Notes under the pieces: model-generated
Seen by the model: the letters and a program-made list of their open reading frames with translations, nothing else
What the model was told of the DNA's origin: nothing
Database searches by the model: none
Source: Mongoliibacter ruber
GTDB taxonomy: Bacteria; Bacteroidota; Bacteroidia; Cytophagales; Cyclobacteriaceae
Direction: 5' to 3'
Assembly (NCBI RefSeq): GCF_003003005.1
Contig: NZ_PVTR01000001.1
Location: 616,517 to 680,516, forward strand
DNA: 64,000 bases
Translations under genes and position numbers: made by a program
Shown here: one piece after another, positions 53,390 through 62,875 of the stretch
How positions within the stretch are numbered: the stretch's first letter is position 1
Layout: the number at the start of each line of letters is the position of its first letter

Positions 53390-54355
53390 ATGATTTGGGC
53401 ATTTCCGGACTTCTCACTCCTTCTTTGGTTAGCAATAATTTTCAGTTTGCTCTATGCAGCATACTTGTACCGTTTTTATCTCATCAATAAAAAGCTCCAA
53501 GTAAGCAAGCATAGGTTGTTTCTCAAACTATTGTTGCGAGGAACTTACTTTTTACTATTTCTGATAGCCTTGGCAGGGCCTTCTATAGGTACATCCATGA
53601 AAGAAATCAAGGAAGAAGGCAGAGATATTTTCATTGCCATTGACCTTTCACATTCCATGAATGCCACTGACATTGGTCCAAGTAGGTTGCAAAGAATCAA
53701 ATTCGAACTCAAAAACCTTGTAAAAAGATTTTCAGGGGATAGACTTGGTTTGATCATTTTTAGTTCTGAAGCGTTTATCCAATGTCCATTAACATTTGAT
53801 CAAAACGTATTACAACTGCATCTTGACGGATTAAACACCTATCTCGTTCCAGCACAGGGAACAGATATCAGTGCACCTTTGGCGATGGCGCTTAGCAAGT
53901 TTCAAGCAGAAGAAACCAACGAAAACAAATCAAAATCTGTAATCTTGATCTCTGATGGTGAAGATTTTGCCGATAATTTTGGGGGCTTGACAGCAGACCT
54001 TAGTGACGCAGGTATCAGAGTGTTCACCTTAGGTGTAGGCACCGATCAAGGTAGTACCATTCCTAGAGGCAATGGGTTGATAATTGATCCCAAAACCAAC
54101 CAACCGGCAATTACGCGATTAGAGCCCGGGAACATGAAACTTATTGCTTCTCAGACAGACGGTCAATATTTTGAGTTGTCAGATGCAGTACAGGAAATCC
54201 CCGAATTGATACAGGCCATTGAAAGGGTTGAAGGAACTGTCACCGGGTCTAGGATGGTTGAAGCCTCAGCCAACAAGTATTTCTATTTTCTGCTGGCTGC
54301 TTTAGGCTTAGCAATCTTAGATATGGTTTTGCCATTTAGAACCATTAAATTGTGA
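53390..54355 (+). CDS. batB: BatB-like vWA membrane protein
   Basis: 321 residues. Two N-terminal helices (about 6-28 and 46-68), then a vWA domain with a complete MIDAS: DLSHSMNATD (DxSxS), Thr in PAQGTDISAPL, and Asp in ILISDGEDFADNFGG. A C-terminal helix (about 297-315) anchors it again, the BatA/BatB arrangement. In the Bacteroides aerotolerance operon these act with MoxR and BatC. Here the MoxR gene is about 41 kb away. The next gene (BatC-like) overlaps or starts 20 bases later. The symbol follows architecture, not proof. Confidence 0.85.
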   Translation: MIWAFPDFSLLLWLAIIFSLLYAAYLYRFYLINKKLQVSKHRLFLKLLLRGTYFLLFLIALAGPSIGTSMKEIKEEGRDIFIAIDLSHSMNATDIGPSRLQRIKFELKNLVKRFSGDRLGLIIFSSEAFIQCPLTFDQNVLQLHLDGLNTYLVPAQGTDISAPLAMALSKFQAEETNENKSKSVILISDGEDFADNFGGLTADLSDAGIRVFTLGVGTDQGSTIPRGNGLIIDPKTNQPAITRLEPGNMKLIASQTDGQYFELSDAVQEIPELIQAIERVEGTVTGSRMVEASANKYFYFLLAALGLAILDMVLPFRTIKL

Positions 54356-55215
54356 TCTCGTCAAGTATATATTCAATGACAAAATATCTCTTATTCATAT
54401 TGCTGCTTATCCCCTCTTCTTTGACAGATATTGGGAAGAGGAATAAAGCCATTAAGGAAGCTGCCCGCAGTTATGCTTCGGCTGATTATGAATCTTCTGT
54501 TGAAAAGCACCTGGCACTAAAGACAGACTTCAATGTAGATTCCCCAAACGCTAATTTCAACCTGGCCTTGAGCCATCATTACAATGGGGACATGGAAGAA
54601 GCACAAAGGACTTATGCAAGTTTGATTACCTCTTCAGATAAATTTATTGCCTCATTTGCTTCCAATCAGAGAGGAATTATTCTCGCCAACGAAAAAGAGT
54701 TTGAGGATGCCCTTGGCGCATTCAAACTTGCTCTAATAAAAGACCCGACGAATGAAGCAGCAAGATACAATTATGAATTGCTAGCGAGATGGCTGGAAGA
54801 AAATCCAGATCAACAAGAGCAACAGGATCAGGAAGATCAAGGTGAAGATTCAGAAAACCAAGACCAGCAGGATCAAGACCAAGATCAAGAAGGTGACTCC
54901 CAAGAAAACAAAGATGGAGAAGGTGATGAACAAACTCAGGACGATGAAGCATCAGAATCTCAGCAAAAGGATGATAAAGAAGGTGAGAAATCACAGGATG
55001 AAAGTGATTCTCAAGACCCATCTGAACTTGATTCAGATTTAAGTGAAAGGGAAAAACAAATGGAGAAGATGCGCGAACAACTCCAAGAGATGAATTTAAC
55101 GCCCGAACAGGCTGCTCAAATTTTGGAAGCCATGAATGCGGCTGAGTTGAGGTATATACAGCAAAACAGAAAAAAACCTACCAAAAGACCTGAAAGAGGG
55201 TTACCTGAATGGTAA
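54352..55215 (+). CDS. batC: BatC-like TPR protein with acidic tail
   Basis: 287 residues from the GTG overlapping the batB stop, or 279 from the ATG at 54376, which gives a tidier signal peptide (MTKYLLFILLLIPSSLT). TPR units cover about 30-145 (NFNLALSHHYNGDMEEAQRTYASL, FEDALGAFKLALIKDPTNEAARYNYELL). Residues about 150-235 are almost only Gln, Asp, Glu and Ser. The end has a coiled coil (REKQMEKMREQLQEMNLTPEQAAQILEAMNAAE) and the closing RGLPEW found in BatC-like proteins. Probably a periplasmic partner of BatB. Confidence 0.82.
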   Translation: MISSSIYSMTKYLLFILLLIPSSLTDIGKRNKAIKEAARSYASADYESSVEKHLALKTDFNVDSPNANFNLALSHHYNGDMEEAQRTYASLITSSDKFIASFASNQRGIILANEKEFEDALGAFKLALIKDPTNEAARYNYELLARWLEENPDQQEQQDQEDQGEDSENQDQQDQDQDQEGDSQENKDGEGDEQTQDDEASESQQKDDKEGEKSQDESDSQDPSELDSDLSEREKQMEKMREQLQEMNLTPEQAAQILEAMNAAELRYIQQNRKKPTKRPERGLPEW

Positions 55216-55343
55216 GTTTTGAGTTAATGGTTAAGAGTTAACTAAGAACAACCCTTCATGCTTCTAGTCTCTTGCAACTTTTCTCTCGCTTCTCGCATCT
55301 AGTCTCTGGCATCTAATTGAAAACTAAACATAATATAAACCCA
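55216..55343. other. Gap with CT-rich short repeats
   Basis: After a GTTAA-rich stretch (55230-55243), 55261-55313 consists of variants of TCTAGTCTCT and TCTCGCTTCTCG. This looks like a degenerate low-complexity insertion. No gene or good terminator is seen. Confidence 0.5.
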
Positions 55344-56522
55344 ATGAAAGAAGTATATATAGTATCAGCCGTAAGAACTCCCCTAGGGAGTTTTGGAGGA
55401 AAATTATCAGGCCTGACAGCTGTAGAATTAGGAAGTTTTGCGATCAAAGGTGCCTTGGAAAAGGCCAATGTAGCTGCAGATCAAGTTGAAGAAGTATTGA
55501 TGGGCAATGTCATTTCCGCCAACTTGGGTCAAGCGCCCGCAAGACAGGCAGCTATCGGCGCAGGTATTGGTTACAATGTCCCTTGTACCACCGTCAATAA
55601 AGTCTGTTCTTCAGGAATGAAGGCAGTAATGTTTGCAGCCCAATCCATCATGACCGGACAAAATGATTTGGTTGTAGCCGGAGGAATGGAAAGCATGTCA
55701 AATGTACCTTATTATATACCAAAAGCCAGATTTGGGTACAAGTATGGCAATGCAGAGATGGTAGATGGTTTGGTTAAAGATGGCTTGTTTGAAGTGTATT
55801 ACAAGTTCCCGATGGGTAATTGTGCAGACAATACTGCAAGGGAAATGAACATCAGCAGAGAAGAGCAAGACGAATATGCTATCCAATCTTACACAAGGTC
55901 GGCGGAGGCATGGAAAGCAGGTGCATTTAAAGACGAAGTAATTCCTGTAGAGATCAAAGGAAGAAAAGGAGAAACCATAATCATCGATGAGGATGAAGAA
56001 TTCAAAAATGTGGTTTTTGAAAAAATCCCTAACCTGAGACCTGTGTTTGATAAAGAAGGTACAGTCACCGCTGCCAATGCTTCCACGATGAATGACGGTG
56101 CTTCAGCATTGGTTTTGGCAAGTAAAGAAAAAGTGCAAGAATTAGGATTAAAGCCATTGGCCAAAATCCGAGGTTTTGCAGATGCAGCACAAGACCCTAT
56201 CTGGTTTACGACAGCACCGGCTTTGGCTATTCCAAAAGCCATCAAAAATGCTGGTATCACAGAAAATGATGTAGACTTCTATGAAATCAACGAGGCATTC
56301 TCAGCTGTAGCCATAGCAAACCAAAGACAACTCAACTTAGATGGAGACAAACTCAATGTTTATGGAGGTGCAGTATCTCTCGGTCATCCCTTAGGAGCCT
56401 CCGGAGCGAGAATTATTGCCACTTTGAATTCTGTCCTTCATCAGAAAAAAGGCAAAATTGGCGTTGCAGGCATTTGCAATGGTGGCGGAGGTGCATCCGC
56501 AATTGTAATCGAAAAAGTATAA
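55344..56522 (+). CDS. Acetyl-CoA acetyltransferase (thiolase)
   Basis: 392 residues from the ATG at 55344; a TTG at 55317 is in frame but unlikely. Nucleophile Cys88 in NKVCSSGMKAVMFAA, His in SLGHPLGASGARI and the second Cys in GICNGGGGASAIVIEKV are all present, together with MESMSNVPYYIPKARFG typical of the biosynthetic type. It condenses two acetyl-CoA to acetoacetyl-CoA or runs the reverse reaction in fatty-acid or amino-acid breakdown; direction cannot be told. Monocistronic. Confidence 0.93.
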   Translation: MKEVYIVSAVRTPLGSFGGKLSGLTAVELGSFAIKGALEKANVAADQVEEVLMGNVISANLGQAPARQAAIGAGIGYNVPCTTVNKVCSSGMKAVMFAAQSIMTGQNDLVVAGGMESMSNVPYYIPKARFGYKYGNAEMVDGLVKDGLFEVYYKFPMGNCADNTAREMNISREEQDEYAIQSYTRSAEAWKAGAFKDEVIPVEIKGRKGETIIIDEDEEFKNVVFEKIPNLRPVFDKEGTVTAANASTMNDGASALVLASKEKVQELGLKPLAKIRGFADAAQDPIWFTTAPALAIPKAIKNAGITENDVDFYEINEAFSAVAIANQRQLNLDGDKLNVYGGAVSLGHPLGASGARIIATLNSVLHQKKGKIGVAGICNGGGGASAIVIEKV

Positions 56523-56531
56523 TATAACTTA

Positions 56532-56556
56532 GGCAGCAGTGAAATCTGCTGCCTTT
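56532..56556 (+). terminator. Terminator after thiolase gene
   Basis: GGCAGCAG (56532-56539) pairs with CTGCTGCC (56546-56553); only a short T-run (TTT) follows. Confidence 0.75.
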
Positions 56557-56585
56557 CCCCATACCCATCCTTTTAATTCTCCTTG

Positions 56586-57695
56586 ATGAAAATCAGATTA
56601 GTGTTTCTGCTTTTTCTTTTTACCCACCTATCCTCCTATGGACAGGAACTTGTAAGGACCTTTTATGACGACGAAAAAAGAATAGTCAGAGAAGTTTACA
56701 GAGCGGTAAATGGTGTAGCAGAAGGTGAATACAAGCTTTTCTATGAAGAAGGCGGTTTGGCTGTGATTGGCCAATTGAGTAATGATAAAAAAGAGGGGCT
56801 TTTTGTCGATTTTTTCCCAAATTCTCAAGATACACTCCGCATTATATATTACGACAACAACCTCAAACAAGGACCTTCAAAAAACTACTATCAATCAGGT
56901 GCCATTTCCCAAGAACTTAATTATATAGATGATAAATTAGAGGGAGAAATCATAAGTTATTTTGAATCGGGAATAATAAGGCAGAAAGCCAACTTCAAAA
57001 ACAACAAGCCAGAAGGCTGGACATTTGACTATGACCCAGAAGGAAATCTCCTAGAAAAAGGTTTTTACAAAGAAGGTCTTTTAAATGGTGTCAGAGAACA
57101 ATATTATGAAGATGGACAACTACGTGCTAGTACTACCTACAAAAACGGGGAGATTGATGGAGAACAGCTTAATTTCTACGAATCTGGAGAGCTGAGATCA
57201 AGGTTTTCTTATAGAAGGGGTTATCAGCATGGCCCCACCATTAGTTATTACGAAGACGGATCTGTAGCCAGAAAAGGCAAATACCGAAGAGGAGATCCAG
57301 AAGGGGAATTTGTCAGTTACTACGAAGATGGTCAGCTGGAAGAGCTTGCCAAATACAAAAGAGGCTATGCAGTCGGAGAGGTAAAATCTTACTATCCTGA
57401 CGGCACTTTGCAAGAGGTCTCAACTTTCAATGATGCAGGGTATATCCAAAAGTTGATTGCCTACCATCCGAATGGCGAAAAAGAGAGGGAAGTTTACTAC
57501 CGCAATGGACAGGAGGAAGGGACTGCTGTGAAGTATTTTGAAAGTGGTCAAATCAAAGAAACAATGCCATTTGTAAGGGGAACTCCCCATGGTACGCAAA
57601 AAGTATACAATGAATCCGGAGACCTAGTTTTAGAAAGACAATTTAAAGAGGGAAGGAAAATCGGTGAGATTATTAAAGAAGAAATAAATAATTGA
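56586..57695 (+). CDS. MORN-repeat (MORN_2) secreted protein
   Basis: 369 residues with signal peptide MKIRLVFLLFLFTHLSSYGQ. About a dozen 23-24-residue repeats of the type [YF]YEDGQL...YKNGE..G run from residue 45 to the end. Similar proteins are annotated as YwqK-family antitoxins, but that name comes from one Bacillus member and no toxin gene is near. The secretion signal argues for an envelope role here. Function unknown. Confidence 0.85.
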   Translation: MKIRLVFLLFLFTHLSSYGQELVRTFYDDEKRIVREVYRAVNGVAEGEYKLFYEEGGLAVIGQLSNDKKEGLFVDFFPNSQDTLRIIYYDNNLKQGPSKNYYQSGAISQELNYIDDKLEGEIISYFESGIIRQKANFKNNKPEGWTFDYDPEGNLLEKGFYKEGLLNGVREQYYEDGQLRASTTYKNGEIDGEQLNFYESGELRSRFSYRRGYQHGPTISYYEDGSVARKGKYRRGDPEGEFVSYYEDGQLEELAKYKRGYAVGEVKSYYPDGTLQEVSTFNDAGYIQKLIAYHPNGEKEREVYYRNGQEEGTAVKYFESGQIKETMPFVRGTPHGTQKVYNESGDLVLERQFKEGRKIGEIIKEEINN

Positions 57696-57762
57696 TGAAT
57701 ATGGCATTGAAAAGGCCTAAAAAAGTCAGCTTTTTCTATTTTTGTTCAATTGAAAAATTAAG

Positions 57763-58698
57763 ATGAGCACAGCAATCAAAGAAACACAATTTAAGTTTCC
57801 CGGACAGCAAGGTTTTTACAAAGGCAAAGTTAGGGATGTATATATTTTTGATAAGAAAATCGCGGTGGTGGCCAGTGATCGTATATCGGCATTTGACGTG
57901 GTGCTTCCAAGGGCCATCCCCCAAAAGGGGCAGGTATTGAATCAAATTGCAGCTAAATTCTTGCAAGCAACCTCTGATATAGTTCCCAATTGGGTAGAAT
58001 CCATTCCCCATCCTCAGGTGACGATAGGTAAAAAATGTGAGCCTTTCAAGGTAGAAATGGTCATTCGAGGATACCTTGCAGGTCATGCAGCTAGGGAATA
58101 CAAGGCCGGCAAAAGAATGGTTTGTGGTGTTTCGCTTCCTGAAGGTCTTAGGGAAAATGACAAACTCCCATCCCCTATCATCACACCTACCACTAAAGCT
58201 TCAGAAGGTCATGACGAAGATATTTCAAAAGAACAGATTCTAGCTCAGGGCATCGTAAGCAAGGAAGATTATGAAGTCCTGGAAAAATACACGCATGCCT
58301 TGTTTGAGAGAGGTACGACTATAGCCAAACAAATGGGCTTGTTATTGGTAGATACTAAGTATGAATTCGGGAAGTACGGTGATCAGATTTTATTGATTGA
58401 TGAAATTCACACTCCCGACTCTTCGAGGTATTTCTATGCCGATGGCTATGATGGCTTGCAAGAAGCTGGCCTACCTCAAAAGCAGCTATCCAAAGAATTT
58501 GTCAGACAATGGCTGATCAAAAACGGCTTCCAAGGTAAAGAAGGACAGCAAGTACCTGAAATGCCGGATAGTTTTGTAGAAGAAGTCTCAGAAAGATATA
58601 TTGAGTTATTTGAAAAAATCACAGGAGAAAAATTTATAAAGGCAGCTACTAAAGCTCTGGAAAAAGATATCGAAACAGCTATATTAGAACATATTTAA
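57763..58698 (+). CDS. purC: SAICAR synthase
   Basis: 311 residues. [29 protein letters not shown] is the PurC N-terminal signature; [19 protein letters not shown] and [14 protein letters not shown]...[13 protein letters not shown] follow in order. It joins CAIR and aspartate with ATP in purine synthesis, in the cytosol. The length is that of the eukaryote-like long form. A -7-like TATTTTTG lies at 57737-57744, without a matching -33. Followed by the STAS gene after 18 bases. Confidence 0.95.
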   Translation: MSTAIKETQFKFPGQQGFYKGKVRDVYIFDKKIAVVASDRISAFDVVLPRAIPQKGQVLNQIAAKFLQATSDIVPNWVESIPHPQVTIGKKCEPFKVEMVIRGYLAGHAAREYKAGKRMVCGVSLPEGLRENDKLPSPIITPTTKASEGHDEDISKEQILAQGIVSKEDYEVLEKYTHALFERGTTIAKQMGLLLVDTKYEFGKYGDQILLIDEIHTPDSSRYFYADGYDGLQEAGLPQKQLSKEFVRQWLIKNGFQGKEGQQVPEMPDSFVEEVSERYIELFEKITGEKFIKAATKALEKDIETAILEHI

Positions 58699-58716
58699 AT
58701 TAAGAAAATAAAAAAC

Positions 58717-59094
58717 ATGAAATATACAGTAGACAAAAAAGAACAATACGTCGTATTCACTCCAATGGAAGAAAAGCTGGATTCAGCGCTTTCTCCAGTA
58801 CTGAAATCAGAGCTCTTAACTGTTCAGGCTGAGGGTTACAATAACCTAGTACTTGATATGAGTCAGGTAAAATATGCAGACAGTAGCGGATTGAGCGCAC
58901 TCTTGGTTGGCAATAGGGAATTCACTAGAGCTGGTGGTATTTTTGTAATATCAGGCCCCCAGGATCACGTAATGAAGCTGATCAAAATATCCATGCTGGA
59001 CAAAGTTTTCAATATTGTAGACACCCTTGAAGAGGCAGCTGAAGCCATCTTTATACATGAAATAAAAAGTGGTGAAGAAGAGGAGGAAGATTAA
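58717..59094 (+). CDS. STAS-domain anti-anti-sigma-factor-like protein
   Basis: 125 residues. NLVLDMSQVKYADSSGLSALLVGNREFTRAGG has the STAS core with DSSG, where the serine of SpoIIAA-type proteins is phosphorylated. The C-terminus ends in an acidic tail (SGEEEEED). No kinase, phosphatase or sigma gene is near, so the partners are unknown. It is encoded 18 bases after purC and 2 bases before rnz, hence in the same transcript. Confidence 0.88.
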   Translation: MKYTVDKKEQYVVFTPMEEKLDSALSPVLKSELLTVQAEGYNNLVLDMSQVKYADSSGLSALLVGNREFTRAGGIFVISGPQDHVMKLIKISMLDKVFNIVDTLEEAAEAIFIHEIKSGEEEEED

Positions 59095-59096
59095 TC

Positions 59097-60014
59097 TTGG
59101 AATTTGAAGTCACCATTTTAGGAAGTAACTCAGCGATTCCTGCCCACGGCAGGAATCAAACTTCCCAATTGCTAAAAGTTGGAAACAGCTACCTTCTGCT
59201 TGATTGTGGAGAAGGTACACAGATACAGCTTAGGAAATTTAAGCTGCGCTTTTCCAAAATAGACTTTATTTTTATTTCACACCTCCACGGAGATCATTAT
59301 CTCGGTCTGATGGGATTGATATCGAGTTTCCAATTGCACAAACGAACTCGTTTGCTGACCGTTTTTGGCCCTGTTGGACTAGATGAAATTTTAACTGTTC
59401 AACTCAAGCACTCTAACACCAAACTCAATTTTCCTTTGCGTTTTGTGGCTACAGACCCGGATTCTCCACAACTTATACTAGAAGAAAGCAACTTCAAAGT
59501 TTTCACTTTCCCACTCAAACACAGAATACCCTGCACAGGATTTCGGATTGAAGAAAAAATCAGATTTAGAAACCTTATTAAGGGAAAACTACAAGAACGT
59601 AAGATACCGGTTGAAGCCATCAACTGTTTGAGAAATGGTAAAGACTTCACCAATGAAGAAGGTAAAGTGATTTACTCCTTAGCCGAATATACATATCCTC
59701 CCAAAAATCCCCGTGCTTATTCCTATTGCTCTGACACCTGTTATGATTTGGAGATAATTCCATATATCAAACAATCCAGTTTACTCTACCACGAAGCTAC
59801 ATTTGGCAGTGAACAGGAGGAAAGGGCAAGAGAAACATTCCATACTACAGCTGCTCAAGCTGGCAAAATTGCCAAGGCTGCATCTGTAGGAAGGTTATTG
59901 ATTGGCCACTATTCCACTAGGTACGTCGATCTATCCTCTCTTTTAAAAGAAGCAAAAGAGGAATTTCCCAAAACATATCTCAGTGAAGAAGGTATTACCT
60001 ATTCGATTGATTAA
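59097..60014 (+). CDS. rnz: Ribonuclease Z
   Basis: 305 residues from a TTG start. A GAGGAGGAAG stretch within the end of the STAS gene serves as ribosome site. Metal site FISHLHGDHYLG (His62, His64, Asp66, His67), CSDTCYD, HEATFG and GHYSTRY complete the beta-lactamase-fold tRNase Z set. It cuts the 3' trailer of tRNA precursors; the tRNA-Pro here lacks an encoded CCA and would need it. Size is that of the short form. Confidence 0.93.
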   Translation: MEFEVTILGSNSAIPAHGRNQTSQLLKVGNSYLLLDCGEGTQIQLRKFKLRFSKIDFIFISHLHGDHYLGLMGLISSFQLHKRTRLLTVFGPVGLDEILTVQLKHSNTKLNFPLRFVATDPDSPQLILEESNFKVFTFPLKHRIPCTGFRIEEKIRFRNLIKGKLQERKIPVEAINCLRNGKDFTNEEGKVIYSLAEYTYPPKNPRAYSYCSDTCYDLEIIPYIKQSSLLYHEATFGSEQEERARETFHTTAAQAGKIAKAASVGRLLIGHYSTRYVDLSSLLKEAKEEFPKTYLSEEGITYSID

Positions 60015-60043
60015 ATCCCATTTCAGATAATTGAACCATATAT

Positions 60044-60850
60044 ATGGAGCAGTCCTTAGACAGGAGAGAGTTTGAATCCAAAAAAACCAACCTCTTTATC
60101 ATACTCAGTGGTATATTCTTGACCAATGCAATTCTTGCTGAAATTATTGGCGTTAAAATATTTTCGGGAGAGCTCACCCTTGGAATAGAACCCGCAGGCT
60201 GGACTATTTTTGGAGAATACATACTTGATTTTAACCTCACTGCGGGTGCTGTCATTTGGCCAATTGTATTTATCACCACTGATATCATAAATGAGTATTA
60301 TGGTAAAAAAGGCGTGCGTAAAATAAGCTTTATCACAGCTTTTTTCATCGCTTACATTTTCTTTGTCATCGTAGGTGTGACCAGGCTTCCACCCGCGCCT
60401 TTCTGGCTTGAAGTCAATACCCCGGATGTCGACGGTAATGCATTTAATATTGATTATGCTTTTAATGTCATATTCAGGCAAGGTCTTGGAATCATACTTG
60501 GTTCCCTTGTAGCTTTCCTGCTTGGTCAGTTGATAGATGTATTTGTTTTTCAAAAATTAAGAAAAATTACTGGCCCCAAAATGATCTGGCTGAGAGCAAC
60601 TGGTTCAACTTTGGTCTCTCAGTTTATTGATTCATTTGTGGTGTTAGGTATAGCATTTTATATTTTTGGCAACTGGTCATGGGCGCAGGTAGTATCTGTA
60701 GGAATAATCAATTACATCTATAAATTTGGTGTTGCGGTACTTTTGACTCCTTTGTTATATTTGGGTCACTACCTGATTGATAATTACTTAGGAAAAGATA
60801 TAGCTGATCAAATGACCAAAGAAGCCTCTGAGGATACTTCTTTCTTATAA
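60044..60850 (+). CDS. Queuosine precursor transporter (YhhQ/VUT family)
   Basis: 268 residues with about six to seven hydrophobic segments. IFITTDIINEYYGKKGVRKISFITAFF and RATGSTLVSQFIDSFVVLGIAFY are family signatures. Members import preQ0/preQ1 or queuine-type bases across the inner membrane. The gene lies 29 bases after rnz; the gap is too short for a preQ1 riboswitch. Link to tRNA processing is suggestive only. Confidence 0.9.
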   Translation: MEQSLDRREFESKKTNLFIILSGIFLTNAILAEIIGVKIFSGELTLGIEPAGWTIFGEYILDFNLTAGAVIWPIVFITTDIINEYYGKKGVRKISFITAFFIAYIFFVIVGVTRLPPAPFWLEVNTPDVDGNAFNIDYAFNVIFRQGLGIILGSLVAFLLGQLIDVFVFQKLRKITGPKMIWLRATGSTLVSQFIDSFVVLGIAFYIFGNWSWAQVVSVGIINYIYKFGVAVLLTPLLYLGHYLIDNYLGKDIADQMTKEASEDTSFL

Positions 60851-60919
60851 ACTTCCAAGTACGTTTAGTTTGTCATTTTCAGGCATGCTGTTTATCTTTC
60901 TTGGATAAGTATACCTCCT

Positions 60920-61846
60920 ATGTTTGAAAACCTTGATCAAAGCAAACTGAATTTCAATCAGGATTCCCTTTTATTGCTCAATATATCCTTAGCTATAATC
61001 ATGTTTGGGGTGGCTCTGGATCTAAAAATCAAAGATTTCAAGTACATAGGCCAAAATCCAAAAGCTTTTTACCTGGGAATCACCTCCCAGTTTTTTTTAT
61101 TACCATTCCTTACATTGATTCTCGTCAGCGTTGTTAAACCTCCCCCATCCGTAGCTTTAGGAATGTTTTTGGTAGCAGCATGCCCAGGCGGCAATGTTTC
61201 CAATTTTATGACTCACTTATCAAAAGGAAATACTGCGCTTTCTGTGTCTCTAACCGCTTTTTCTACAGCTTTCTCGATATTATTGACACCATTTAATTTT
61301 GCGCTGTGGTCAAGCTTGTATGAACCTACTTCTATCTTATTGAGGGATATCTCACTTAGCTACTATGATGTGTTTCAAACAGTAGCTCTGATCCTCGGTA
61401 TTCCATTGCTTCTGGGCATGTATATCAACCATAGGCTTCCAAACTGGTCATCAAAAGCGACAAAAGTTCTGAAACCGGTCAGCATTCTAATATTTGCCGG
61501 TTTTGTAGTAATCGCATTTATTGGTAATTATGACCTTTTTCTTAAGTTTATCAGCCTTATTTTCCTTTGGGTATTTGGGCATAATATTGTAGCTCTATTG
61601 TCCGGATACTCTTTGGCTAAAATCGGTAAGCTTTCATTGGAAGATACCAAAACACTTACCATAGAAACAGGCATTCAAAATTCAGGACTGGCTTTGGTTT
61701 TGATCTTTACTTATTTTGAAGGCTTGGGCGGGATGGCTATAATTGCGGCTTGGTGGGGCATCTGGCATATCATATCAGGCATGAGTATCGCATTTGCTTG
61801 GAAAAATTTCACATCAAGGAAGCTCTCCCCTGCCATAAATCCATAA
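60920..61846 (+). CDS. Bile acid:sodium symporter-family (BASS) transporter
   Basis: 308 residues with nine to ten hydrophobic segments. LGMFLVAACPGGNVSNFMTHLSKGNTALSVSLTAFST and TIETGIQNSGLALVLIFTYF contain the conserved crossover regions and Na+ sites (GGNxSN, E-x-Q-x2) of BASS proteins. In bacteria they carry bile acids, pantoate or similar organic anions with Na+; the substrate is unknown. Followed by the plsC-like gene after nine bases. Confidence 0.9.
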   Translation: MFENLDQSKLNFNQDSLLLLNISLAIIMFGVALDLKIKDFKYIGQNPKAFYLGITSQFFLLPFLTLILVSVVKPPPSVALGMFLVAACPGGNVSNFMTHLSKGNTALSVSLTAFSTAFSILLTPFNFALWSSLYEPTSILLRDISLSYYDVFQTVALILGIPLLLGMYINHRLPNWSSKATKVLKPVSILIFAGFVVIAFIGNYDLFLKFISLIFLWVFGHNIVALLSGYSLAKIGKLSLEDTKTLTIETGIQNSGLALVLIFTYFEGLGGMAIIAAWWGIWHIISGMSIAFAWKNFTSRKLSPAINP

Positions 61847-61855
61847 AGAATTCAA

Positions 61856-62875
61856 ATGAAAGACCTTTTCAATGCTTTTTTACGCTTGACAGTCAAGCTA
61901 TCACTTCACTTGTATTTCCAGAAGATAAGGGTGTTTGGTAAAGAGAATTTACCCAAAGGAAAAGCGGTTTTAATCGTATGCAACCATCAAAATGCACTTA
62001 TAGACCCACTTCTTATTGCAACCCACACACAGCTAAAACCACATTTTTTGACTAGGGCATCTGCTTTCAAAAACCCTATCGCGGCCAAAATCTTGAATTA
62101 CATCCGCATGATTCCGGTATATCGGATACGAGATGGGAAAGATAAGATGGAAAAGAACAAAGAAACTTTTCAAAAAAGTGTAGACATTCTCCACCAGAAA
62201 GGTAGCATACTGATATTTGGTGAAGGTGGTCATGATATGAAAAGAACCCTTCGCCCCCTGAAAAAAGGTTTCGCGAGAATTGCTTTTCAAACCTTAGAGC
62301 AAAACCCTGAACTTGAGCTTTTGATCTTACCTGTAGGTATCAATTATTCGGCGCATACACGGTCCGGTTCTGAGGTAAGTATCCATTTTGGAAAGCCATT
62401 TCCAGCTGGTGATTTTTACCCAAAATATGATAATTTGATGAATACAACCCTTGAAGCCATGGACCCTCTTGTAGCTCAAATTCCAGAGGAAAATTATGCA
62501 GAAGAGGTAGAAAAAATCATAGAAAATCGAGTCAATATTACAGACCCTATAGCGGTAAAAGCTGCTTTAGCCGGAAATTTAGAAGAGGCCGACCATTCTC
62601 AATTACTCACTGAGACAGGGGGGATTTCCGGTGGAATTTTGAAAATTCTCATTGCACCTTTTTTTCTGTTTTGGAAAAAAGTAAAAATCGGTATCAAAGA
62701 CCCTACTTTTTATGCCACATTTAAATTTGTGATTTGCTATGGAGGCATGCCAATTTTATTGCTATTTTCAATTATATTTTTAATTAAAAATTATAACTAT
62801 TCCATTATTATTTTGACTTACTGGTTATTGGTTTTTATCACCATTTTAGCCAACAGAAACAAACCTACATACTAA
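61856..62875 (+). CDS. PlsC-like lysophospholipid acyltransferase
   Basis: 339 residues. Catalytic NHQNALID (NHxxxxD) in KAVLIVCNHQNALIDPLLIATHT, then the acceptor-binding FGEGGHDMKRTLRPLKKGFARIAF (EGxR-like) and LLILPVGINYS. Two C-terminal helices (about 280-335) anchor it. The family moves acyl chains to glycerophospholipids or ornithine lipids; long forms with C-terminal helices are common in Bacteroidota. It is probably co-transcribed with the BASS gene. Confidence 0.88.
   Translation: MKDLFNAFLRLTVKLSLHLYFQKIRVFGKENLPKGKAVLIVCNHQNALIDPLLIATHTQLKPHFLTRASAFKNPIAAKILNYIRMIPVYRIRDGKDKMEKNKETFQKSVDILHQKGSILIFGEGGHDMKRTLRPLKKGFARIAFQTLEQNPELELLILPVGINYSAHTRSGSEVSIHFGKPFPAGDFYPKYDNLMNTTLEAMDPLVAQIPEENYAEEVEKIIENRVNITDPIAVKAALAGNLEEADHSQLLTETGGISGGILKILIAPFFLFWKKVKIGIKDPTFYATFKFVICYGGMPILLLFSIIFLIKNYNYSIIILTYWLLVFITILANRNKPTY

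Noticed and set aside
53390-55215. Defence-type vWA/TPR system
   Set aside because: Membrane helices, MIDAS position and the BatC-like tail fit the aerotolerance Bat proteins better.
56586-57695. YwqK-type antitoxin of a toxin-antitoxin system
   Set aside because: The protein has a signal peptide and no toxin-like gene is adjacent; only the MORN repeats are shared with that annotation.
60015-60043. preQ1 riboswitch before the queuosine precursor transporter
   Set aside because: The gap to rnz is only 29 bases and lacks room for the aptamer.
60056-60553. 165-codon minus-strand frame
   Set aside because: Antisense to the queuosine precursor transporter, whose family match is clear; the antisense product has no recognisable features.
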